Shown here in pieces: positions 6,190-12,350 of a stretch of 13,187 nt of DNA. Each line of letters starts with the position of its first letter. The stretch's first letter is position 1. The notes beneath the pieces are model-generated. The model saw nothing but the letters and a program-made list of their open reading frames with translations, searched no databases and was not told the DNA's origin. A program made the position numbers and the translations under genes. The stretch lies in NCBI GenBank assembly GCA_041667545.1, contig JBAYES010000053.1, positions 1 through 13,187 on the forward strand, written 5' to 3'. Source of the DNA: SLID01 sp041667545 (lineage in GTDB: Bacteria > Omnitrophota > Gorgyraeia > Tantalellales > Tantalellaceae).

Positions 6190-7788
6190 ATGAGGGTAAA
6201 GAGGGCTCTTATAAGCGTTTCAAACAAAGACGGTCTCGACCTTCTGGTAAAAACCCTTGAAGAGTCCGGTGTGGAGATAATATCTACAGGGGGTACGGCT
6301 GAACTTATAAGGTCTATGGGCGTCAAGGTCAGGGATGTTTCCGAATACACGGGTTTTGGAGAAATGCTTGATGGGAGGGTAAAGACCCTGCATCCTTTTA
6401 TACATGCCGGTATACTTGCGGACAGGGACAATGATCTGCACATGCGGGACATGAAAAAAAAGGGCATACCCCTGATTGATATGGTGGTAGTTGACCTGTA
6501 TCCTTTTGAAAAAACGGTTTCCCGGCCCGGTGTAAGTTTCGAAGATGCCATAGAGAATATCGATATCGGCGGTCCTACCATGCTGAGGGCTGCGGCAAAA
6601 AACTTTAAGCACGTTGCCGCCGTGAGCTCTCCGGAGCGGTATGCTGAGATCATATCCGAACTTAATGCATCTTCAGGGGAGATCTCCGAAAGCACGCTTT
6701 TCGCGCTTGCGAAACAGGTATTCGAGCTTACAGGCGGCTACGATTCGAAGATAGCCTCTTATCTTTCGACTGTTCGCTCGGCTGAGGGAAGCAACAAGGA
6801 TAAACCATCTTCCGAACCCTTATCCGAACAAGCTCTGCCGGGTAAGGTCAATATCGATCTTGAAAAATCGCTTGATCTCAGGTACGGCGAAAATCCGCAT
6901 CAGAGAGGGGCTTTTTACACTCAGAGGAGCACCTCCTCTGGGTGGATGGGGAAAGACATGCTTCTTCAGGGAAAAGAACTTTCTTTCAATAATATTCTCG
7001 ATCTCAGCGCGGCTTTGGATATAGTTTCGGGTTTTAAGGAGCCCGCCGCCGCCGTTATAAAACACAATAACCCTTCGGGCGCGGCATGGTCCGATGGCGT
7101 TGAAAAGGCTTTTTTGGATGCCCTTAATTGTGACCGTATGAGCGCTTTTGGAGGGATAATCGGCTTGAACCGGCCTGTAGACGGCCGTCTGGCCGGGACG
7201 ATCCTTTCCGAGGCCGGTTTTTTTGAATGTCTTATAGCTCCCGGTTATGATAAAAAAGCGCTTGAGATATTCAGTGAAAAAAAGAATTTAAGAGTAGTAA
7301 AATATTTTCCCGACGCGTTGAGCCCGGGTGACGGGTTGGATATAAAGAAGATACGGGGAGGGTTCCTTGTTCAGGATGCCGACAGTGACGACGCCGGATG
7401 CCCGGATCTTAGAGAAGTAACACGCAGGAAAATATCCTCGGAAGAAAAGAACAGCCTCCTCTTTGCCTGGAAGATAGCCCGTTTTGTGAAAAGCAATGCC
7501 ATTGTTCTTGCCGCGGGGACAAGGACGGTCGGGATAGGCGCGGGCCAGATGTCCAGGGTCGATTCGGTTGATGTGGCGATAGCTAAGGCCGGAAAGCTGG
7601 CCAAAGGAGCCGTTCTGGCCAGTGACGCTTTTTTCCCCAAGCCCGATTCTATACATAAGGCTCATGCCGCCGGCATAAGCGCCATAATACAGCCGGGAGG
7701 GTCTATCCGCGACAAGGAAGTTATAGAGGCCTCTGATGAAGCCGGTATAGCCATGGTCTTTACTTCTAAAAGGCACTTTAGACATTGA
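6190..7788 (+). CDS. purH: Bifunctional AICAR formyltransferase / IMP cyclohydrolase
   Basis: PurH carries out the last two steps of de novo purine synthesis: transfer of a formyl group from 10-formyl-tetrahydrofolate to AICAR, then ring closure to IMP. The 532 aa match the usual length. The N-terminal MGS-like cyclohydrolase domain (about 1-195) shows STGGTAELI (32-40), LDGRVKTLHP (60-69) and NIDIGGPTMLRAAAKN. The formyltransferase domain contains LRYGENPHQRGAFY, the catalytic Lys291-His292 pair in VIKHNNPSG, SAFGGIIG, GIGAGQMSRVDS and a C-terminal SDAFFP...IQPGGSIRD stretch. The ATG at 6190 is preceded by GGGAG at a normal distance. An 11-base gap separates it from the lipoprotein stop, so it belongs to the same operon. 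Its folate cofactor links it to folC and folE nearby. Confidence 0.97.
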   Translation: MRVKRALISVSNKDGLDLLVKTLEESGVEIISTGGTAELIRSMGVKVRDVSEYTGFGEMLDGRVKTLHPFIHAGILADRDNDLHMRDMKKKGIPLIDMVVVDLYPFEKTVSRPGVSFEDAIENIDIGGPTMLRAAAKNFKHVAAVSSPERYAEIISELNASSGEISESTLFALAKQVFELTGGYDSKIASYLSTVRSAEGSNKDKPSSEPLSEQALPGKVNIDLEKSLDLRYGENPHQRGAFYTQRSTSSGWMGKDMLLQGKELSFNNILDLSAALDIVSGFKEPAAAVIKHNNPSGAAWSDGVEKAFLDALNCDRMSAFGGIIGLNRPVDGRLAGTILSEAGFFECLIAPGYDKKALEIFSEKKNLRVVKYFPDALSPGDGLDIKKIRGGFLVQDADSDDAGCPDLREVTRRKISSEEKNSLLFAWKIARFVKSNAIVLAAGTRTVGIGAGQMSRVDSVDVAIAKAGKLAKGAVLASDAFFPKPDSIHKAHAAGISAIIQPGGSIRDKEVIEASDEAGIAMVFTSKRHFRH

Positions 7789-7810
7789 ATGAAGCCGCGA
7801 TCCATATCCT

Positions 7811-9127
7811 ATGAAAAAATATAAAGACGCGCTGCTGTATCTGGACACTTTTATCAATTATGAAAAGAAAGGGTTTAAGCGCGGAGCCGATCTTGATCTT
7901 GGCCGGGTGAGGGCGGCTTTGCGGAAGCTGTCCCGGCCTGAGAGAAGGTATGTTTCTGTGCATGTCGCCGGAACAAAAGGGAAGGGTTCGGTATCGGCAT
8001 TCACAGCGTCAATATTACAGCGATCCGGCATGAAGACGGGTCTTTACACTTCGCCGCATTTGTCCACGACCCGGGAACGAATACGATTCAACGGCAGAAT
8101 GATCGGTAAGAGAGACTTTGCCGAAGCGGTGTTCTTCCTTAAAAAAAAACTGGGAAATGACGCGAACAGCAAGCTTACCTATTTCGAGATAATGACGCTT
8201 CTCGCCATGAGTTATTTCGCCTTTAAAAAATCGGATATAGCTATTTTTGAGACGGGAATGGGCGGAAGATTGGACGCCACTAATGTAATAAAGCCGGTAG
8301 TTTGCTGTATAACGCCTATAAGCTACGATCATACGAGCGTATTGGGCCGGAGTTTAGAAAAAATAGCGAAAGAAAAAGCGGCTATAATAAAAAGAGGGTC
8401 GGTTTGCGTGAGTTCGCAGCAGAAAGCCGGCGCGCTCAAGGTAATAGAGGAAAGATGTCTTCAGGTTAACTCCCGTCTTATTCTGGCCGGCAGGCAAGTG
8501 AATAGCGTGGTAAAGGATTTTGGCCCGAGGGGGACCCTGTTTGATATCATTACTCCGTCGGGACGATACCGTAACTTAAAAACGAAAATGCCGGGGAAAT
8601 TCCAGACAGAAAATGCCGCCGCCGCGGTCGCTATATGCGAAGAGGTTCGCAAAAGAACGGACCGGGCAGAGTTAACGGAAAGCGATGTCAGAAGAGCCGT
8701 AGGCAAAGCTTTCATCGCGGCAAGAATGGAGGTGCTGGCTTCAGCCCCCTTTATCGTCATAGACGGCGCGCAAAACGCCGCAAGCGCCGAAAAGATATCA
8801 AACGCGGTTCGTGAAACTTTCAATTACGACAAGCTGGTCCTTATAACCGCTTTCTGCGGGGATAAGGACATAAAGGGCTCATGCCGGGCTTTCGCGGAAA
8901 TTGCCGACGCTGTTATAGTGACCCGCGCCCGGACACCCCGCTCCGCGAACCCGGTAAAAATAGCAAGTTGTTTTTCCCGGGGAAAGGTTATAATAGCGGA
9001 AAGTCCCGGAGAAGCTTTGAGGAGGGCAAAAGAAATATCCGGCAAAAAAGATCTTATACTTGCCGCGGGATCATTATATCTCGCGGGAGAGATCCGGGAA
9101 ATAGTAAAGGGAAGAACATCTTTATGA
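7811..9127 (+). CDS. folC: Folylpolyglutamate synthase / dihydrofolate synthase
   Basis: FolC adds glutamate to dihydropteroate and/or tetrahydrofolate in an ATP-dependent reaction of the Mur ligase type. The 438-aa protein has the P-loop GTKGKGSV (54-61), the LYTSPHLSTTRERIRFNG segment (78-95), FETGMGGRLDATN (146-158), YDHTSVLG with His174 (172-179) and EKAAIIK (188-194). The C-terminal domain carries DGAQN (318-322), where most homologues have D-x-A-H-N, so the His is replaced by Gln. The start is fixed by an in-frame stop at 7790 and one ATG, although no clear Shine-Dalgarno is visible. The stop overlaps the mnmE start (ATGA). MurC-F are less likely because of the folate-type N-terminal motifs. 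Confidence 0.94.
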   Translation: MKKYKDALLYLDTFINYEKKGFKRGADLDLGRVRAALRKLSRPERRYVSVHVAGTKGKGSVSAFTASILQRSGMKTGLYTSPHLSTTRERIRFNGRMIGKRDFAEAVFFLKKKLGNDANSKLTYFEIMTLLAMSYFAFKKSDIAIFETGMGGRLDATNVIKPVVCCITPISYDHTSVLGRSLEKIAKEKAAIIKRGSVCVSSQQKAGALKVIEERCLQVNSRLILAGRQVNSVVKDFGPRGTLFDIITPSGRYRNLKTKMPGKFQTENAAAAVAICEEVRKRTDRAELTESDVRRAVGKAFIAARMEVLASAPFIVIDGAQNAASAEKISNAVRETFNYDKLVLITAFCGDKDIKGSCRAFAEIADAVIVTRARTPRSANPVKIASCFSRGKVIIAESPGEALRRAKEISGKKDLILAAGSLYLAGEIREIVKGRTSL

Positions 9128-10518
9128 GTTTTGAGAAGAACGATACCATAGCCGCTATATCCACTTCTATCGGGCCGGGCGGAATAGGAATAGTAAGAAT
9201 AAGCGGGCCCGAAGCCCTGGCTGTGGCGGACGCTGTTTTTATTCCATCGGGAAAGGACAAACCTTCGGAATGTCCCAGCCACACCGTGCATTATGGACAT
9301 GTAAGACAGCCTGAAACGAGCGAAACACTGGATGAGGCGCTCATTTCAGTAATGCGTTCCCCCCGGACATACACTTTAGAGGATATAGTTGAGATCAGCT
9401 GTCATGGAGGGCAGATGTCCCTTAAAAAGGTCCTTAACGCATGTATTATAGCGGGGTCGCGTATTGCCGAACCGGGAGAATTTACAAAGCGGGCTTTTGT
9501 CAACGGGCGCATAGATCTCGCGCAGGCCGAGGCCGTGATGGACATCATAAGCTCCGAGACCGAAAAAGCCCAGCGCCTGGCCCTATGCCAGCTTGAAGGA
9601 GGGTTTTCGGCAAGAGTGGAAGAATTCCGGGAAAAGCTCATAGGCATACTTGCCCTTATTGAGCTTGCCCTGGATTTTTCCGGTGAGGACGTAGAGATGC
9701 CTTCGGGGTCCGGGGTGCTATCGGAGATAAGAAAAATAGCGCGGGATATTGAGGCCTTTTCCGGAACCGCGCGCGGGGGAATGATGGTAAGATACGGCTC
9801 GGACATCGTTATATGCGGAAAACCCAATGTGGGAAAATCCAGTTTGATGAACGCTCTTTTAAAGCACGAAAGGGTCATTGTAACTCCCATAGCGGGGACG
9901 ACGCGTGATGTTGTGGAGGAATCCATAATACTGGACGGTGTAAAAGTAAGATTATCGGATACGGCCGGGATAGTGGATACAGAGGACCGCGTGGAGAAAG
10001 AAGGCATAAGGAGGTCCAGAGAAAAACTTTCTTCCGCGGATCTTGTAATATTTATGGTAGACTCTTCCTCGGGGGTAACCGAACAGGATATCGGCATATA
10101 TAATGCCGTGAAACTCAAAAAGAACGTGATAGCCGTTAACAAGACGGATCTTGACGAAAAAGTCAGCGCCGGGCAAGCCGCAAAAATTTTCGCGAACCAG
10201 GATGTGGTAATGATCTCAGCCCTCAAAAAGCGGGGTCTCGAGGAACTGGAAAGGGCTATTACGAAAAAGCTTTTTTCGGAAAGCCCGCTGCCGTCCGGAG
10301 AATCTCCGGTTATCATGAACGCGAGACATGCTGACTGCATGGAAAAAGCCGTTTCAGCTGCGCGAAAAGCGATGGAAACGGCCGAGAGCGGCGGAAATTT
10401 TGAGCTTATAGCCACAGACATAAGAGAATCCGCCCATTATCTCGGGCTCATTACGGGAAAAACAATAGAGGATGACGTTCTCGGCAGGATATTTTCAGGA
10501 TTTTGTATCGGGAAATAA
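9124..10518 (+). CDS. mnmE: tRNA uridine-5-carboxymethylaminomethyl modification GTPase MnmE
   Basis: MnmE, with MnmG, modifies the wobble uridine (position 34) of several tRNAs using a tetrahydrofolate-derived one-carbon unit. The 464 aa contain the N-terminal folate-binding domain (IAAISTSIGPGGIGIVRISG at 9-28; the PRTYTLEDIVEISCHGG region at 80-96), a helical domain split by the G domain, and GTPase motifs GKPNVGKS (232-239), TTRD (259-262), DTAG (279-282), NKTD (339-342) and SAL (365-367). The protein ends with FCIGK, and the catalytic-type Cys461 of the C-terminal C-x-G-K motif is intact. The ATG at 9124 overlaps the folC stop by four bases. The open frame upstream of it is a shadow of folC. 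It is the last gene before the 10578-10656 hairpin. Confidence 0.97.
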   Translation: MSFEKNDTIAAISTSIGPGGIGIVRISGPEALAVADAVFIPSGKDKPSECPSHTVHYGHVRQPETSETLDEALISVMRSPRTYTLEDIVEISCHGGQMSLKKVLNACIIAGSRIAEPGEFTKRAFVNGRIDLAQAEAVMDIISSETEKAQRLALCQLEGGFSARVEEFREKLIGILALIELALDFSGEDVEMPSGSGVLSEIRKIARDIEAFSGTARGGMMVRYGSDIVICGKPNVGKSSLMNALLKHERVIVTPIAGTTRDVVEESIILDGVKVRLSDTAGIVDTEDRVEKEGIRRSREKLSSADLVIFMVDSSSGVTEQDIGIYNAVKLKKNVIAVNKTDLDEKVSAGQAAKIFANQDVVMISALKKRGLEELERAITKKLFSESPLPSGESPVIMNARHADCMEKAVSAARKAMETAESGGNFELIATDIRESAHYLGLITGKTIEDDVLGRIFSGFCIGK

Positions 10519-10577
10519 CATGGTTTTGCAGGGATAGTGTTGTACCAGGATTTTGGGTTCAGTTAAAATGTTGCTAC

Positions 10578-10656
10578 GGATCGGGACTATGTGATCCGTA
10601 CAGGGAGGATCCACGCCGGGCGGAGGGGCCCTGGTAGGATTACATAGTTCCGATCC
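10578..10656. repeat. Long interrupted hairpin between mnmE and folE
   Basis: The 20-base arms at 10578-10597 and 10637-10656 (GGATCGG-ACTATGT-ATCC) are complementary apart from two positions. Inside them lie opposed GTA triplets, then a CAGGG/CCCTG stem (10601-10605 with 10629-10633) and a GC-rich tip. No T-tract follows the hairpin. The folE start is 80 bases downstream. It does not match the THF or preQ1 riboswitch patterns I know. It could be a repetitive element or an RNA structure; a single sequence cannot decide. The rest of the 10519-10736 gap shows only weak -10-like TATAA(A/C) sequences. Confidence 0.8.
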
Positions 10657-10736
10657 TAAAGAGGAATAGTGAGCGAAGGTAGTACGGTATAACTTAAGAC
10701 GGTATAAAAGACAGGCCGGCGAATTTGGAGGATGAA

Positions 10737-11309
10737 ATGGACAAAGAGAAAATAATGAAAGCTGTAAAGGATATACTTGAAGCGATAGGCGAAGACCCCT
10801 GTAGGGAAGGTCTTAAAGAAACCCCTCGAAGGGTCGCTGAAATGTACGCCGATATTTTTCAGGGGACTAACAAGGATGCTCACGAGGAACTTAAGGTATT
10901 TTTCGAACAGGAACATGATGAGATAATTTTGCTTAAGGATATCCCCCTTTATTCCGTTTGTGAACATCACATGGTGCCTTTTATAGGGAGCGCCCATATA
11001 GCGTATATCCCTCGAGGTAATAGAATAACCGGACTAAGCAAGATAGTTCGCGTAGTCGATATGCTCTCAAAGAAACTTCAACTTCAGGAACGGCTTACGA
11101 CCGAGATAGCCGAAGTTCTTATGACAAAACTCGATCCCAAAGGGGTTCTTGTCATTATTGAGGCGGAGCATCTTTGTATGAGCATGCGCGGTGTGAAAAA
11201 GCCGGGGATAACTACGACCACAAGCGCGATAAGAGGAGTGTTCAGGACAAGCCAGAAAACCCGTCAGGAAGCCCTGTCCCTGATACGCGAAGGCAGAAAA
11301 AACTTTTAG
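10737..11309 (+). CDS. folE: GTP cyclohydrolase I, type FolE
   Basis: FolE converts GTP to 7,8-dihydroneopterin triphosphate, the first step towards folate and, in many bacteria, queuosine precursors. The 190-aa protein has the normal length. The zinc ligands are in place: Cys75 and His78 in SVCEHHMVPF (73-82) and Cys147 in EAEHLCMSMRGV (142-153). The substrate-binding GLSKIVR (99-105) and the C-terminal FRTSQKTRQEAL (169-180) are also typical. I chose the ATG at 10737 because GGAGG (10727-10731) lies five bases upstream. An in-frame TTG at 10725 overlaps that site and is rejected. The gene is co-directional with folC and mnmE but lies 218 bases away across a hairpin, so it may have its own promoter or read-through expression. 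Confidence 0.97.
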   Translation: MDKEKIMKAVKDILEAIGEDPCREGLKETPRRVAEMYADIFQGTNKDAHEELKVFFEQEHDEIILLKDIPLYSVCEHHMVPFIGSAHIAYIPRGNRITGLSKIVRVVDMLSKKLQLQERLTTEIAEVLMTKLDPKGVLVIIEAEHLCMSMRGVKKPGITTTTSAIRGVFRTSQKTRQEALSLIREGRKNF

Positions 11310-11357
11310 GTCTCTTGATATGTAACATTTCAGTTATCTGCAGTAAAGTCCTCCGCC

Positions 11358-11399
11358 GTCGTCACGAGGAGCCCCCGAAGGGGGCGACGAAGTGATCTC
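11358..11399. repeat. REP-like palindrome (GTC..GAGGAG...GACGAAG..ATCTC type)
   Basis: GCCCCC (11371-11376) and GGGGGC (11380-11385) form a perfect six-base stem with a GAA loop. TCAC (11362-11365) can pair with GTGA (11392-11395). The layout GTC....CGAGGAG-stem-CGACGAAG....ATCTC is that of a widespread bacterial intergenic palindrome, often written GTCATTGCGAGGAG...CGACGAAGCAATCTC. Here TTGC/GCAA is replaced by the equally complementary TCAC/GTGA. With no T-run on either strand it is not a standard terminator, though it sits 49 bases after folE. Confidence 0.75.
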
Positions 11400-11463
11400 A
11401 TAATATGAAAATATTTCGGAGGGAGAATTGCTTGTGCAAATCGATTCCTGTATAATGTTTCAT
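11398..11463 (-). pseudogene. IS110-family transposase, N-terminal remnant
   Basis: On the - strand an ATG at 11463 is preceded by an excellent AAGGAGG site and reads MKHYTGIDLHKQ. This is the characteristic start of IS110/IS1111 (DEDD-type) transposases, in which the first catalytic Asp lies in the GID(L/V)HK segment. After about 13 codons the match ends (SLRNIFIL, then stop), and the REP-like palindrome follows. Only the extreme 5' end of the gene therefore survives and the product cannot be active. The identification rests on a short but distinctive motif. A chance match is possible, but the strong ribosome site and structured leader argue against it. Confidence 0.62.
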
Positions 11464-11465
11464 AA

Positions 11466-11570
11466 GGCTACCTCCTTCTTTTGTTGGGACACGTTCGACA
11501 CGAACATGAGCCCGGTTAAATGTTGGGATATATTCTATCGTGAATATAAGCCCGGTGAATGGAGGTAGCT
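11466..11570 (-). promoter_or_regulatory. Structured leader of the IS110 remnant: two similar hairpins inside an inverted repeat covering the ribosome site
   Basis: GCTACCTCC (11467-11475) and GGAGGTAGC (11561-11569) are perfect inverse complements. Read on the - strand, the first contains the transposase Shine-Dalgarno, which would be locked in the stem. Between them lie two related 39-base units, 11482-11520 and 11521-11559. Each has the form TGTTGGGA-stem-loop-stem-AG-CCCGGT. The stems differ in sequence but keep pairing: CACGTTC/GAACATG against TATATTC/GAATATA. In the first unit the one imperfect pair becomes a G-U pair if the - strand is transcribed. The region lies where IS110 elements encode their bridge RNA, upstream of the transposase. 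That identity is an inference. Confidence 0.6.
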
Positions 11571-11646
11571 TTTTCATGTTATCAAACGATTGCTTTACTC
11601 TTGATATTTTCCTGAATAAGTAATATATTGTCATAGGTAATGAAAC

Positions 11647-11692
11647 AAATGGGAAATGCCCATTTGACACTATATGGGAAATATGATATACT
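11647..11692 (+). promoter_or_regulatory. Promoter and operator-like repeats of the toxin-antitoxin operon
   Basis: TTGACA (11664-11669) and TATACT (11687-11692) are 17 bases apart, close to the ideal sigma-70 promoter. The inverted repeat AAATGGG/CCCATTT (11647-11653 and 11659-11665) overlaps the start of the -35 box. The direct repeat ATGGGAAAT occurs at 11649-11657 and again at 11674-11682 in the spacer. Such placement suits repression by the antitoxin or the toxin-antitoxin complex. Confidence 0.75.
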
Positions 11693-11717
11693 TAAGCTGA
11701 GTAGAAGGGAGGCTATG

Positions 11718-12011
11718 ATGAACAAGGCCAAAATGATACACATAGAAGATGACTTCGAGGAGATCGAATCCAAGAGCGTTGATCAGCGGAACAGGCTTGT
11801 CCTGCCTACGGCTCAAGGGGGCACTGAAATAAAAAGGGTAAGAGTATATATGAATTCCCGGGGAGAGGTTTTGATCAGGCCCGTAGTCGAGATCCCCGCG
11901 TCGGAGATGTGGCTTTACCGGAACAAAAAGGCTTTGGCTTCCGTGAAGGGGGGCCTGGACGAGGCCGCCAAGGGGGAAGCCAAAGAGCTTGATGTAGAGT
12001 CTTTGGATTAA
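11718..12011 (+). CDS. Probable antitoxin of a type II toxin-antitoxin pair
   Basis: The 97-aa protein lies 16 bases upstream of a RelE/ParE-like toxin gene. The middle region (VDQRNRLVLPTA at 21-32, then a strand-rich stretch to about 58) resembles a short AbrB/MazE-like or related DNA-binding fold, but I am not certain of the family. The C-terminal part (WLYRNKKALASVKGGLDEAAKGE at 65-87) is a pattern I associate with antitoxins paired with RelE-type toxins and would wrap the toxin. I preferred the second ATG (11718) to the adjacent ATG at 11715 because AAGGGAGG (11705-11712) is five bases from it against two. Autoregulation through the repeats around the promoter is likely. The toxin stop is followed by a gene on the opposite strand. 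Confidence 0.75.
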   Translation: MNKAKMIHIEDDFEEIESKSVDQRNRLVLPTAQGGTEIKRVRVYMNSRGEVLIRPVVEIPASEMWLYRNKKALASVKGGLDEAAKGEAKELDVESLD

Positions 12012-12027
12012 CGGGCGGGAGAAAAAT

Positions 12028-12321
12028 TTGTTTAAAATATTTCTCACTCCGGAAGCAGAGAGAAACCTTAATCGCCTGAAAGCAAATAAAAGCCTCGAGA
12101 AGAAGTATAAAGCCGCGGTAAAAGCGTTGAAATATCTGGCCGATAATCCCCGGCATCCAGGTTTGCAGACACACGTCTTTGAGAGCCTTTCCGATCCGAA
12201 CGGGGAAAAAGTCTTTGAGGCCTACACGGAACAGAACACCCCTGCCGCATACAGGATATTCTGGTTCTACGGCCCTCAAAAAGGCGAAATAACCATATTC
12301 GCTATAACACCTCATCCATAA
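12028..12321 (+). CDS. RelE/ParE-superfamily toxin
   Basis: This is a 97-aa protein of the RelE/ParE fold, whose members cleave mRNA in the ribosome or poison gyrase. The start MFKIFLTPEAERNLNRLKANKSL matches the first strand and long helix of the family, and the end AAYRIFWFYGPQKGEITIFAITPHP has the typical central Y-R-(I/V)-x-(W/F) strand and final His. The start codon is TTG at 12028, supported by GGGAG (12017-12021) six bases upstream and by the absence of a later ATG before the conserved segment. It is co-transcribed with the antitoxin. Whether it acts as a ribosome-dependent RNase or a gyrase inhibitor cannot be read from sequence. Confidence 0.8.
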   Translation: MFKIFLTPEAERNLNRLKANKSLEKKYKAAVKALKYLADNPRHPGLQTHVFESLSDPNGEKVFEAYTEQNTPAAYRIFWFYGPQKGEITIFAITPHP

Positions 12322-12350
12322 AATCGTGGTGAGATCGTGAAAAAAAGGGG

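Noticed and set aside
9402..10421. 339-codon frame opposite mnmE
   Set aside because: It is a serine-rich shadow of mnmE with no start signal; mnmE itself has every expected motif.
10578..10736. Tetrahydrofolate or preQ1 riboswitch upstream of folE
   Set aside because: The location is suggestive, but the conserved bases I know for these classes are not present.
11371..11385. Intrinsic terminator after folE
   Set aside because: The GC-rich stem is not followed by a T-run on either strand; it fits a REP-like palindrome better.
11576..11623. 15-codon frame on the + strand preceded by GGAGG
   Set aside because: The apparent ribosome site is simply the mirror arm of the inverted repeat that covers the - strand site; the peptide has no recognisable features.
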